51,657 nt of DNA from Duganella sp. Root1480D1 (GTDB lineage: Bacteria > Pseudomonadota > Gammaproteobacteria > Burkholderiales > Burkholderiaceae_D). Position 1 is the first letter of the stretch. The number at the start of each line of letters is the position of its first letter. Shown in pieces: positions 7,719 through 16,748 of this stretch. Location: the NCBI RefSeq assembly GCF_001427305.1, contig NZ_LMFZ01000017.1, positions 1 to 51,657 of the forward strand. Direction: 5' to 3'. The notes below the pieces were generated by a model. That model had not been told where the DNA came from. It searched no databases and worked only from the letters and a program-made list of their open reading frames with translations. The translations under genes and the position numbers were made by a program.

Positions 7719-10094
7719 TTATTCGGCCAAGGCCGATGCTTTCCAATTCTCGACCCAGCTTGCCAACTGGTCGGCCGGTATCGGGCGGCTCATGAAATAG
7801 CCCTGGCCCTGGTCGCATCCCATCTCAGCCAGGATGTTCCAGGCCGCTTCGCTCTCAATGCCTTCCGCCACGACGCGCAGTCCCATGTTGTGGCCAAGGT
7901 CTATGGTGGACCGCACGATCTTGGCGTCACCCACGTCGTTCGCCATATTCAGTACAAACGATTTATCGATTTTCAATTCATCCACCGGCAGCCGTTTCAG
8001 GTAGGCCAGCGAGGAATACCCTGTGCCGAAATCGTCAATCGAAAGATCGCAGCCCATGCCATGCAACCGTTCCAGCGTCTGCTGGGCGCGCACCGGGTCG
8101 TCCATGATCGCGCTTTCCGTGATCTCCAGGCAGAACGCACCGGGCGAAACATGGTGGCGCATGAAAATTTCGCCGAATTTGAAGGGCAATTCCTGGTCCA
8201 GCAGGTCGCGCGTGGAGAGGTTGACCGAGACCTTCAGGTGGATTCCGCGCAGTGCCAGTTGATGGCACAACTCCGCTGAACGCTCCAGCACCCAATGCGT
8301 AATCACACGGATAAAGCCGGTCTGCTCTGCAAACGGAATGAACTGGTCGGGGAATACATTGCCACGCACGGGATGCTGCCAGCGCACCAACGCCTCCATG
8401 CCTACCACATGGCCGGTGGAGAGCGTCACCTTCGGCTGGACAAACAGGCGCAGCTCATTGTTTTCCACCGCTTGCCGCAACTCCGTCAGCAACGACAGGC
8501 TTTGCTGGCTGCCTTTGTCGATCGCGTCCTCATATACCACGGCACCTTCGTTGCGCTGCTTGGCGGTGTACATGGCAATTTCCGACTTGCTCAGCAACTC
8601 TTCGCCATCCACACCGTTTTCGGGGAAGCCTGCGATGCCGATGCCGGCGCCGATGTCGACCATCTGCTCGTCCAGCGACAGCGGCGACTCAAGTGCTTGC
8701 AGGATCTCGGCCGCCACCACCACCGCCTGGTCCAGGTCTGAACCAGGCAGCAGCACCGCGAACTCGTCACCGCCAAGGCGCGCCACCTGAGCCGGGTGGC
8801 GACGGTTGGCCAGCTTCTGCAGCAACCGGCCTGCCACCTGCTTCAACAGAGCGTCGCCAAAGCTATGGCCCATCACGTCATTCACGTGCTTGAAGCGGTC
8901 CAGGTCCATCATCAGGACATAGACCGAGCCACCGCGCTTGCGCGCCTCGCCCAACGCTTCATTCAACAGCAGCAAGAACTGTGCGCGATTCGGCAGGTTG
9001 GTCAGCGGATCCCAGTACGCCAGGCGACGGATTTCCTGTTCGCGTTTGGCAATACCATCGCGCATGCTGCCAAAGGCATGCGCCAGTTCCCCGATTTCGT
9101 CGGCACGCGACGACTCGATATCAACCTTGTAATCGCCCTGCTCCAGCTTCTTCGCCGTATCGGCCAACTGGCGCAGCGGCTGTGCGATGCGCTTTGCCGT
9201 CAATATGCTGGCGACGACGCAGACCACCATGCCAGCGGCAGTCAAGCCGAGCAGCCAACGCTCAAGGCGCGCATATTCGGCCGTCGCCTCGTCGATCGAA
9301 CGCCCCAGCATCGCCACTGCGACGTTGCCATCGTCCTCGCCGATCTTCGTCATGTGCACACTGAGCTTGTCGCCGCCGATGTCGACGTCGAACGCGTCCG
9401 CCGGCATGCCGCCCATGCCCTGCAGTTGCTGCATGATGCGCTCAATGGCTGCCGGCGCCAGGCTGGACGCAACGGGCAACCAGCGGCCGTTCGGGTCGCG
9501 CGTCAGCAGGAGGGTTTGCAGCGCGGTGGTTTCCTGCATGTCCCGCGCCAGGCGCTCATCGAGCGGGAATGTCATCACCACGAAGCCGATTGTGACCGGC
9601 GCCTTCACCGGCACCACAACGACCTGGTAGGGCAACCGTTCGACGATGGCGACGCCATTTGCGCCGTCGCCCTGTTCAGCCCTGTCCAGCATGGCCATGA
9701 CCATGTGCTCCAGCCCCGCTGCCTGCGCGTCGCTGGTCGAAGCGACAACCTTGCGCTCAGGGCTCACCAGCATCGTCATGGATGCCTTGATGCGGCGGCC
9801 ATGGTTGGCCAGCGCCGATTCGATGGTGGCACGGTCGTCATCGTCCGTATTGCCTATCGCGGACAGGAAGCCGGCATCGCGCGACAACAGGCGCGCACCA
9901 TTGCGCAGGTTCTGCGCATTCTGGTCCATCAGGCGGGCAAACACCTTGCTGCCGTTGACCAGCTCGGAGGCGATCGCGCCCCGGGCATTGCTGTCGATGC
10001 CGCGCTGGATCACGACCAGGCCTACAAGCTGCACCACGATCAGCAGCACGAGGAACAAGGTGACGATACGGCTTTCGAGGCTGCGGAATCGCAT
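7719..10094 (-). CDS. Membrane GGDEF-EAL protein (cyclic-di-GMP turnover) with HAMP
   Basis: A 791-residue inner-membrane protein: TM1 at about 11-30, a periplasmic sensor region (31-278, double-Cache-like), TM2 at about 279-299, a HAMP linker (300-350), a GGDEF domain and an EAL domain. The diguanylate cyclase site is intact (GGDEF 441-445), and the EAL motif (567-569, MEALVRW) with DDFGTGYSS and the KIDKSF element suggests an active phosphodiesterase. No RxxD inhibitory site precedes GGDEF. The sensed ligand is unknown. Its start is 4 bp after the stop of the upstream cupredoxin-like gene, so the two are co-transcribed and the exported protein may be linked to the sensor. Confidence 0.92.
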   Translation of the reverse strand: MRFRSLESRIVTLFLVLLIVVQLVGLVVIQRGIDSNARGAIASELVNGSKVFARLMDQNAQNLRNGARLLSRDAGFLSAIGNTDDDDRATIESALANHGRRIKASMTMLVSPERKVVASTSDAQAAGLEHMVMAMLDRAEQGDGANGVAIVERLPYQVVVVPVKAPVTIGFVVMTFPLDERLARDMQETTALQTLLLTRDPNGRWLPVASSLAPAAIERIMQQLQGMGGMPADAFDVDIGGDKLSVHMTKIGEDDGNVAVAMLGRSIDEATAEYARLERWLLGLTAAGMVVCVVASILTAKRIAQPLRQLADTAKKLEQGDYKVDIESSRADEIGELAHAFGSMRDGIAKREQEIRRLAYWDPLTNLPNRAQFLLLLNEALGEARKRGGSVYVLMMDLDRFKHVNDVMGHSFGDALLKQVAGRLLQKLANRRHPAQVARLGGDEFAVLLPGSDLDQAVVVAAEILQALESPLSLDEQMVDIGAGIGIAGFPENGVDGEELLSKSEIAMYTAKQRNEGAVVYEDAIDKGSQQSLSLLTELRQAVENNELRLFVQPKVTLSTGHVVGMEALVRWQHPVRGNVFPDQFIPFAEQTGFIRVITHWVLERSAELCHQLALRGIHLKVSVNLSTRDLLDQELPFKFGEIFMRHHVSPGAFCLEITESAIMDDPVRAQQTLERLHGMGCDLSIDDFGTGYSSLAYLKRLPVDELKIDKSFVLNMANDVGDAKIVRSTIDLGHNMGLRVVAEGIESEAAWNILAEMGCDQGQGYFMSRPIPADQLASWVENWKASALAE

Positions 10095-10098
10095 GGTG

Positions 10099-10734
10099 TC
10101 AGTAAGCCGGTGTGTCCGGATCGGTTGATGGTGGCTTCAGCGAAAACTTGAAGCTGGCACTGGCCGCGCCGTCCGACAGGCGCACCGCCTGCTCCTGCGG
10201 ATTGCCGCCGACCATATCGGGATGCCAGGCCTTCAACAGGTACTTGCCGGCCGGCGCATCAACGGTCACATCGCCATTCGCACCGGTCTTGCCGAAATAT
10301 GGCGTGTCGACGATACGCACGTAAGCAATCATCTTGTCGTGAATATTGCAACCAAGGACCACGGTGCCCGGCTTGTCGAAGGTTTGCGGGTCGGCCGTGG
10401 TGCCTGAATAAAGCTTCTGGTCGAATTTGTGCGGCGCGGAAAACGAGTAGATATGGTGCCGCACCTTGTCGTTGTTCGGAAAGTAGATCTTGCTGCCGGT
10501 CTGGATCACCGTGACCAAGGGGATGAACTTCAGGCCTTTCTGGCTGATTTCACCATCCTTCTGCGGCTTGGGCAGCGGCTGGCCGCCGTCTGCTTCGAGG
10601 TAGACCACAGCGTCGGCAACCGGCTTTCCGTTTGCATCGCCAACGTGCACGGTAATCCCGCCGGCCGCAGCGGCCACGGCGGGGATAAAAAGCGCCGCCA
10701 ATGCAGCGGAACGGATCAAGAGCTGGCTCGGCAT
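10099..10734 (-). CDS. Exported cupredoxin-like (methylamine utilization/plastocyanin-type) protein
   Basis: A 211-residue protein with a signal peptide (AALFIPAVAAAAGG). It has an immunoglobulin-like start, then a cupredoxin-like core with candidate metal ligands: a His pair in VRHHIYSF and Cys, His and Met in GCNIHDKM, the order expected for a type 1 copper site. Proteins of this kind are often labelled methylamine utilization protein without evidence for that role. It is followed after 4 bp by the GGDEF-EAL sensor gene; I infer a functional pair, perhaps redox or copper sensing. Confidence 0.75.
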   Translation of the reverse strand: MPSQLLIRSAALAALFIPAVAAAAGGITVHVGDANGKPVADAVVYLEADGGQPLPKPQKDGEISQKGLKFIPLVTVIQTGSKIYFPNNDKVRHHIYSFSAPHKFDQKLYSGTTADPQTFDKPGTVVLGCNIHDKMIAYVRIVDTPYFGKTGANGDVTVDAPAGKYLLKAWHPDMVGGNPQEQAVRLSDGAASASFKFSLKPPSTDPDTPAY

Positions 10735-10778
10735 TCGTTCTCAGTCAAGGACGTGGAAGCTTATTGTAACGCCAAAAA

Positions 10779-12683
10779 GTGTTTCCGGCGTTCATCATGC
10801 TGTCACAATTGCGATACAGAATCATCACGTTGCCAATTCTGCGACCCGCCATCGTGAGCACTTCAACCGCCGCCCTCCCGAACAACGTGACCTACCTGCG
10901 TCCGCCGCCCGACGATCTGCTTAGCCAGCACCTGCTGGACATCATCCAGCGCCGCCAGTTGCACGCCCTGTTCCAGCCCATCGTCCACATGCAAAGCGGC
11001 GAGATCGTTGCTTACGAGGGCCTGATCCGCGGCCCGTCGGACAGCCCGCTGCATTCGCCGCTCAACCTGTTCCGTCTGGCGCGTGCCAACAACCTGTCGC
11101 GGGAAGTGGAATACCTGTGCCGCCGCATTGTGCTGGAGCGCTTCGCCGAGCTGCAACTGCCCGGCAAGCTGTTCCTGAACGTCAGCCCAGAATCGCTGGT
11201 GCGCCCGCACGATGGCAGCCGGGGCGAAACCCTCGGCTATATCCACGATTTCGGCATCAATCCCGCCAACGTCATCATCGAGCTGACCGAAAACCAGCCG
11301 ACCTACGATTATGAACGGATGCGCGAGGCGGTACTGCACTACCGGAAAATGGGTTTCCAGATCGCGATCGACGACCTGGGCGAAGGCTTTTCCAGCCTGC
11401 GCCTGTGGTCCGAGTTGCGGCCCGAGTTCGTCAAGATCGACATGCACTTCATCCAGGGCATCGATCATGACCCGGTCAAGCTGCAGTTCGTGCGCTCGAT
11501 CCAGGAGATTGCCGACAAATCCAACACGCTGGTCATCGCCGAGGGTATCGAGAAAGCACCGGAGCTGCTGCTGCTGCGAGATCTGGGTATCGCATATGGC
11601 CAGGGTTACCACCTGGGACGTCCCCACATCCAACCGGCACGGGCCCTGCCGGCGGAGGTAGTCAAGGTACTGGGCCGCAATGGCGTGGCGGTCTATCCGC
11701 AACGCGCTGCCGAGAGAAACGCCGTGTCTATCCGTAAGCTGTTGCACGACGTGGCCGCTGTGCCGCCGTCCATGAACAACAATGACGTCTATGAAATCTT
11801 CATGGCCGATCCCAAGCTGATGATCATCCCCGTGGTCGACGCGGGCCGCCCGCTTGGCCTGGTGTCGCGCTTCGAAATGATCGACCACTTCGCTCGCCCT
11901 TATCAGCGCGAGTTGTACGGCAAGAAACCATGCACTCTTTTCATGGATGCCAAACCGATCATCGCCGACGTCGACACCAGCCTGCAGGACCTGTCCTGCC
12001 GCATGGCCGAATCGGATGCCCACCACCTGTTCAACGGCTTCATCATCACGGAAGGCGGCAGCTATATCGGCATGGGCACCGGCCATGACCTGATGCGCGA
12101 AATCACGCAGATGCAGATCAACGCTGCGCGCTACGCCAATCCGCTGACGCAGTTGCCGGGCAATGTACCAATCAACGAGCATATCGACCGCCTGCTGGAA
12201 AGTTCCACGCGATTCTGGGTCTGCTACGTGGACCTGGATCATTTCAAGCCCTTCAACGACGTCTACGGCTACCGCCGAGGCGACGACGTCATCCAGCTGA
12301 CCGGCCATATCCTGGCCAAGCATGGCGACCGCAATCGCGATTTCGTCGGCCATATCGGCGGCGACGACTTCGTGATCCTGTTCCAGAGCGAGGACTGGGA
12401 GCAGCGCTGCCACGCCGTGCTTGACGATTTCGCGACCGCCATCGCCGACTTTTACAGCAACGAAGACCGTGAGCGTGGCGGGTATATCAGCGAAGACCGT
12501 CAGGGCAAGAAAGTCTTCTATTCGCTCATGAGCCTGTCGGTCGGCGTGATCCGCGTGGAACCGCAGCAGTACTACTCGCACCACCAGATCGCCGCCTGCG
12601 CGGCCGATGCCAAGAAACAGGCCAAAAAGATACACGGCAACAGTCTTTTCCTCGACCGCAGGATGCAAACGCAAGGGGCGTAG
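10779..12683 (+). CDS. EAL-CBS-GGDEF protein
   Basis: A 634-residue cytoplasmic protein with reversed order: an EAL domain first (about 45-290), then a CBS pair (about 330-440), then a GGDEF domain (about 460-625). The EAL signature reads YEGLIRG (EGL at 80-82), and the loop usually DDFGTGYSS reads DDLGEGFSS; ELTENQ and KIDMHF are present. The cyclase motif is GGDDF (527-531) instead of GGDEF. Activities are therefore uncertain; a regulatory or phosphodiesterase role is possible. The CBS pair could bind an adenyl nucleotide. The start is unclear: Met7 or a GTG at 10855 are alternatives. Divergent from the cupredoxin gene by about 44 bp. Confidence 0.87.
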   Translation: MFPAFIMLSQLRYRIITLPILRPAIVSTSTAALPNNVTYLRPPPDDLLSQHLLDIIQRRQLHALFQPIVHMQSGEIVAYEGLIRGPSDSPLHSPLNLFRLARANNLSREVEYLCRRIVLERFAELQLPGKLFLNVSPESLVRPHDGSRGETLGYIHDFGINPANVIIELTENQPTYDYERMREAVLHYRKMGFQIAIDDLGEGFSSLRLWSELRPEFVKIDMHFIQGIDHDPVKLQFVRSIQEIADKSNTLVIAEGIEKAPELLLLRDLGIAYGQGYHLGRPHIQPARALPAEVVKVLGRNGVAVYPQRAAERNAVSIRKLLHDVAAVPPSMNNNDVYEIFMADPKLMIIPVVDAGRPLGLVSRFEMIDHFARPYQRELYGKKPCTLFMDAKPIIADVDTSLQDLSCRMAESDAHHLFNGFIITEGGSYIGMGTGHDLMREITQMQINAARYANPLTQLPGNVPINEHIDRLLESSTRFWVCYVDLDHFKPFNDVYGYRRGDDVIQLTGHILAKHGDRNRDFVGHIGGDDFVILFQSEDWEQRCHAVLDDFATAIADFYSNEDRERGGYISEDRQGKKVFYSLMSLSVGVIRVEPQQYYSHHQIAACAADAKKQAKKIHGNSLFLDRRMQTQGA

Positions 12684-12697
12684 TCTATATTGAATTC

Positions 12698-13264
12698 ATG
12701 AGCCCATTCATCTACAACCTGTGCCAGAAACCCATTGTCGGCTTGGCGATGGCAACTGTCGCGCTGTGTGAATTCCCTCCGCTTATGAAAGACGTCCAGA
12801 TGAAGCTTGGCGAAGCAGGCACTGTCGTCACTGCAGATGTCGAAGTGCCCGTGGACCTGAGCTACGCCCTGATGCTTGAAATGAGCAATCCTGCCGGCGA
12901 GTCCCTAAGCAAGCAGGAAGTGTCGATCATCGGTGATCGCCGCGTGGAAGACTGCGACGAAAGCACGGATCTGGCCAAGGTTCCCAAGCAGGACCGCGCC
13001 AGTTTCGGGCGCCCGATGGCGTTCAAGGTGGAAGTGCGGCACAAGCCGGACAATGTGCTGGTGCATTCGCGTACCGTAAACACCCTGTGTGTCGCCAGCA
13101 AATGGGCCAACCTGCGTTCGCGCAGCCTGGGCAACTTCGCACTGGCGCGCGGCACCTACAGCGTGCGCATCGAAAATGTCGATGCCCAGGCAGGACTGGA
13201 ACGCCTGAATACCACCGTGGTGCTGGCGCCAGGCACCGATCGTCCCCTGACCGCGCAACGCTAA
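12698..13264 (+). CDS. Hypothetical protein (possibly DUF5625-like)
   Basis: A 188-residue protein starting MSPFIYNLCQKPIVGLAMAT, a hydrophobic N-terminus that may be a signal or anchor. The rest is beta-rich, with a terminal GTYSVRIENVDAQAGLE strand pair. The build (beta-sandwich, C-terminal GTYxVxxEN) recalls DUF5625 proteins, but I am not certain. It begins 14 bp after the EAL-CBS-GGDEF gene and is probably its operon partner. It converges with the Sel1-repeat gene, with only 6 bp between the stops. Confidence 0.5.
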   Translation: MSPFIYNLCQKPIVGLAMATVALCEFPPLMKDVQMKLGEAGTVVTADVEVPVDLSYALMLEMSNPAGESLSKQEVSIIGDRRVEDCDESTDLAKVPKQDRASFGRPMAFKVEVRHKPDNVLVHSRTVNTLCVASKWANLRSRSLGNFALARGTYSVRIENVDAQAGLERLNTTVVLAPGTDRPLTAQR

Positions 13265-13270
13265 GCCGCT

Positions 13271-14242
13271 TCAGCGCGGGCTATTGCGCGCCTCCGGCAG
13301 ATGGAGGCGTGGCCGCAACGTTTCGTCGAAATCAATATTGCCGTGCGCATGTTCATCGGGCAGCGCTGCAGTTGCCGCGCCACCGCGCAAGCCTGCGAGG
13401 TTGTGGCGCGCCAGCGCATGGCCTTGCGCTGCCGCGCGCTTGTACCAGCGCAGCGCTTCGGCATCGTCCTGCGTCACGCCCTGCCCGGTTGCGTACAACA
13501 CGCCGAGATTGTTCTGGGCCGCCGCATCGCCTTTTTCCGCTGCGCTGCGATACCAAAGGACTGCCTGCACCAGGTCGCGCTGCACGCCTTCACCGCTGGC
13601 GTAAAGCACGGCCGCGCTGAACTGCGCCTGCGCCGAACCGCTTTCCGCGGCCAGGCTGTACCACATCAGGGCTTGCACCGTGTCGCGCTGCACACCGGTG
13701 CCGTGGGCGAACATGCTGCCCAACAGGCATTGTGCATGGACTTCCCCGCGCACCGCTGCCTTGCGCAGCCAGGCCTGCGCCAGCTTGCAGTCCGGCGCCA
13801 CCCCGCGCCCGTTCAGGTAAGCCTCGCCAAGCAGCGCCTGGGCGCTGCTAACGCCTTGTTCGGCGGCGCGGCTGAACCAGCGCGCAGCCATTTCTTCGTT
13901 GACGGGAACGCCGCGCCCGCGCCGGTACATCTGCCCGAGGTTTTGCTGTGCGGCGGCATCCCCCTGGCGGGCGGCGCGCCGGAACCAGTACACTGCTTCG
14001 GCATCGCTGCTGCCGATGCCTACGCCCTTGTAGTACATCGCACCAAGCTGGTTCTGGGCGAAGGCCAGCCCCTGCAGCGCAGACATGCGCATCCAGCTAA
14101 ATGCCTGGCGCGCGTCGGTTTCGACACCCTGTCCGTTTTTGTAAAGAAGCGCCAGGTTGAACTGGGCGTAGGGATTGCCCCGCTGGGCGGGGCCAAGGAA
14201 CCACCGGAAGATGCGCTCCCGGTCTGCCAGACGTTTGCCCAT
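13271..14242 (-). CDS. Sel1-like repeat (tetratricopeptide-type) protein
   Basis: A 323-residue protein made of about eight consecutive Sel1-like repeats of roughly 36 residues, each with an A-x-x-x-L-G-x-x-Y-x-x-G-x-G-V core (for example NLGQMYRRGRGVPV and LLGEAYLNGRGVAP). No signal peptide is evident. Sel1 repeats form helical solenoids that scaffold protein complexes; no enzymatic part is present. It is a stand-alone gene about 75 bp from the TonB receptor gene, which ends toward it on the same strand. Its partner is unknown. Confidence 0.88.
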   Translation of the reverse strand: MGKRLADRERIFRWFLGPAQRGNPYAQFNLALLYKNGQGVETDARQAFSWMRMSALQGLAFAQNQLGAMYYKGVGIGSSDAEAVYWFRRAARQGDAAAQQNLGQMYRRGRGVPVNEEMAARWFSRAAEQGVSSAQALLGEAYLNGRGVAPDCKLAQAWLRKAAVRGEVHAQCLLGSMFAHGTGVQRDTVQALMWYSLAAESGSAQAQFSAAVLYASGEGVQRDLVQAVLWYRSAAEKGDAAAQNNLGVLYATGQGVTQDDAEALRWYKRAAAQGHALARHNLAGLRGGAATAALPDEHAHGNIDFDETLRPRLHLPEARNSPR

Positions 14243-14317
14243 CGTCGCCTCCCATACCCTGGATTGTTATCTAAAGTATAAGAAGCGACTCCGTGCTACG
14301 TTTGATTTTGCGCAAAC

Positions 14318-16297
14318 TCAGAACTTGGCGCGCACACCAAATACGAAGCTTCGGCCGGGCAATGGCGAAACGTCCTTCAACAGCGAGGTCGATACACGGA
14401 TTTCGTCATTCAGCAGGTTCTTCGCCAGCACAAACCAGGTCAGGTCCATGTCTTTCAATTTCTGCGTGTACGACAAGTTGGCGTTCAGCTGATTATAGGA
14501 ACCGGTTGGCGTCGACTCGAACGAGGCCAGGCGATCCTGCGACTGCGCGTGGATCCAGGTAGCGCCTGCACGCCAGTTCGCGGTGCGATAGCCGACGGTG
14601 GCGCCAACGCGTGACGCAGGTTGCAGCGGCAGGCTGCCGCTATCTTTGAGGTCGCCATGCGAGGTGTCGGCGAACAGGCGGCCGTTCAGGCCCATGGCCA
14701 GCGGGTTGTACTCGATTTCCGCTTCGGCGCCGCGCACGGTGGCATTGCCCTGGCTGAACAGGCGTTCGCGGAACTCGCCGCCCTCATTGCCTTCTTCATC
14801 GAGCATGCGGCCGGTCACGTGGCCGTAAATGAAGTCCGAAATGCTGTTGTGGAACAGGTTGGCTTTCCAGCGGATCAGGCCTGCGGTTTTTTGCAGCGAG
14901 AATTCGATGTTGCGCGAAGTTTCCTTGGCCAGGTTCGGGTCGCCCTGGTCGAAGGTGATGGTCGCGTCATGCGGGCCGCCGGAATACAGTTCTTCCGTCG
15001 ACGGTGCGCGTTGGGCGCGCGACAGGGTCAGGCCCGTCGCATAGCCTGGCGTGAACGACCACAGGGCACCCAGCGCGCCGCTTTGCAGCGAGAACGAGCG
15101 GTCCAGGCCACTGACGGGTTCACGCTTGATCTTCTCCAGGCGCAGGCCAGCGTTGACGCGTACCGGCCCCCATTCCTTTTCCTCGACCAGGAAGCCCGCC
15201 GTCGAATTCGAACGGGTAACCGGCACGGTATCCGGCCCGCCTGCCGCGCTCAGGGCCGAGAAGTGCGTCAATTCGGTCTGCATCCCGAAAGTACCGTGCC
15301 AGCCGCTGACCGCCTTGTGCACTGCTTCGGCGCGGGTCTCGACCGCGCGGTTCTTGAACAGCACTTCCGGCTGGCCATCGTCGCCCAGCTCGGCGTGGTG
15401 GTAATCGGTGTAGCCGGCTTTGAACTTGGCCGACTCAATGCCTGGCAGCGGGTTCTTGAACAGGCTGTCGAAGTCGTAACGGGTCTGGTGCTGATCGATG
15501 GTCGAACCTTCCGCGCTCGGAATGCCGTACTTGTTGTCCAATCCGGAGACGGACGCGCCGACATATCCCCAGCTATCGATGTAAGAACCGCCAAAGCCAG
15601 CGCCCTTTTCCTTGGTGCCGGAATGCGGCAGGCGACCGGATGCCGAGTCGGGATCGCCTTCGATACGGTTGTCCGGAATCTTGTAATCGCCCGTCTGGCG
15701 CGTGTTCGCATCCAGGTGCAGCGCCAACTTGCCGATGGCGCCATCGATGGTACCCGACGTAGCTGTGCCATCGTCCACGGTGCTGTAACGGGTTTCCGCC
15801 TGGCCCGTCAGCTTCGATTCCAGCGCTGGCGGAATGCGTTCATTGACCACGTTCACCAGGCCGCCGATTGCGCCAGAACCATACATCAGGGAAGCCGGGC
15901 CGCGCAGGATCTCGATCTGGTGCGCCACCGTACCTTCAGCCGATACCGCGTGGTCGTTGGACAGGCCCGACACGTCGGACACCGCCATGCCGTTTTCCAG
16001 CATCTTCACGCGGGCCCCTTCCAGGCCGCGGATGATCGGGCGGGAAGCGCCCGCACCAAACGCCGACGAAGAGACGCCCAGTTCGGACGACAGCGTTTCG
16101 CCCAGCGAGTTTGCCATCTTGTCGCGCAGTTCGTCGCCGGACAGCACTTTAGCCGGCAGCAGGATTTGCTCCGTTTCGCCTTTATGGAAAGGGTTGGCGG
16201 TCACGACGACCTTGGTTACTTCACCGTCATCGGCGCAGGCAATGGCGGATACGGCCGACAGGACGGCGCCTGCCAGCAGGGAGTACTTGAAATTCAT
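14318..16297 (-). CDS. TonB-dependent outer-membrane receptor (ZnuD-like)
   Basis: A protein of about 659 residues starting MNFKYSLLAG with signal cleavage near ACAD (the frame is open upstream, but this Met gives a proper signal peptide). It has a plug domain (about 30-150: RPIIRGLEGARVKMLENG and EILRGPASLMYGSGAIGG) and a 22-strand barrel ending in aromatic FGVRAKF. Plug and barrel resemble ZnuD-type zinc receptors, so zinc or another metal is the likely substrate; this is inference. The DUF2946-like gene upstream on the same strand is a frequent neighbour of metal receptors. No Zur box was recognised in the 81-bp gap. Confidence 0.85.
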   Translation of the reverse strand: MNFKYSLLAGAVLSAVSAIACADDGEVTKVVVTANPFHKGETEQILLPAKVLSGDELRDKMANSLGETLSSELGVSSSAFGAGASRPIIRGLEGARVKMLENGMAVSDVSGLSNDHAVSAEGTVAHQIEILRGPASLMYGSGAIGGLVNVVNERIPPALESKLTGQAETRYSTVDDGTATSGTIDGAIGKLALHLDANTRQTGDYKIPDNRIEGDPDSASGRLPHSGTKEKGAGFGGSYIDSWGYVGASVSGLDNKYGIPSAEGSTIDQHQTRYDFDSLFKNPLPGIESAKFKAGYTDYHHAELGDDGQPEVLFKNRAVETRAEAVHKAVSGWHGTFGMQTELTHFSALSAAGGPDTVPVTRSNSTAGFLVEEKEWGPVRVNAGLRLEKIKREPVSGLDRSFSLQSGALGALWSFTPGYATGLTLSRAQRAPSTEELYSGGPHDATITFDQGDPNLAKETSRNIEFSLQKTAGLIRWKANLFHNSISDFIYGHVTGRMLDEEGNEGGEFRERLFSQGNATVRGAEAEIEYNPLAMGLNGRLFADTSHGDLKDSGSLPLQPASRVGATVGYRTANWRAGATWIHAQSQDRLASFESTPTGSYNQLNANLSYTQKLKDMDLTWFVLAKNLLNDEIRVSTSLLKDVSPLPGRSFVFGVRAKF

Positions 16298-16378
16298 GAT
16301 TAACCTCTGGATACGACAAACAATAGGCAGCGCGCGGCACAGGGCCACGGCGGCAGCAAATGCACTACGTTGTTTGTG

Positions 16379-16729
16379 TTAAACCAGGGGTGGGGCGCGT
16401 GAGTCGTAGGCGCGTGCAGTTCGCGCCGTATGAAGCTGCTGCAAGGCGACACCTGCTTGCGGCGCGCTGTAGTCGACAGCCAGGAAGGTGAAGTTCGGCG
16501 TGTGAATCGCCGTCGCCAGCGAGGCAAATGCCGCGCACTGGCTGCAGTTGTGGTCCAGCGCAAGGCCGGCGCTCAGGCCATTGCCTTCGGCGTCCGCCGC
16601 CTTTTGCAATTCGCTGCCCTGGCGGAAGTCCGACCAGTGCGAAACCGCGTGCGCCATCCCGAGCTGCTGGGACAGAACCAGCAGCAGCGCGAGCAAGACG
16701 TGCAGGAATTGGCGATTAGCTTTCTTCAC
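16379..16729 (-). CDS. DUF2946-like small membrane/exported protein
   Basis: Taken from a GTG at 16729 (VKKANRQFLHVLLALLLVLS), which gives about 116 residues with a basic start and one hydrophobic segment, and avoids overlap with the Hsp70 gene ending at 16749. The mature part has a His/Cys cluster (LDHNCSQCAAF) that could bind a metal, and ends RAPPLV as DUF2946 proteins often do. It precedes the ZnuD-like receptor gene by 81 bp in the same orientation, so a role in metal uptake is plausible. Confidence 0.6.
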   Translation of the reverse strand: MKKANRQFLHVLLALLLVLSQQLGMAHAVSHWSDFRQGSELQKAADAEGNGLSAGLALDHNCSQCAAFASLATAIHTPNFTFLAVDYSAPQAGVALQQLHTARTARAYDSRAPPLV

Positions 16730-16748
16730 GGCGACTATTGTAAGCAGA

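Noticed and set aside
10099..10734. True methylamine dehydrogenase pathway component
   Set aside because: No mau genes are nearby. The label is used for many cupredoxin-like exported proteins, and the neighbour is a c-di-GMP sensor.
13271..14242. Nucleotide tandem repeats within the Sel1 gene
   Set aside because: The periodicity is at protein level (36-residue Sel1 units); the DNA units are too diverged to be a DNA repeat feature.
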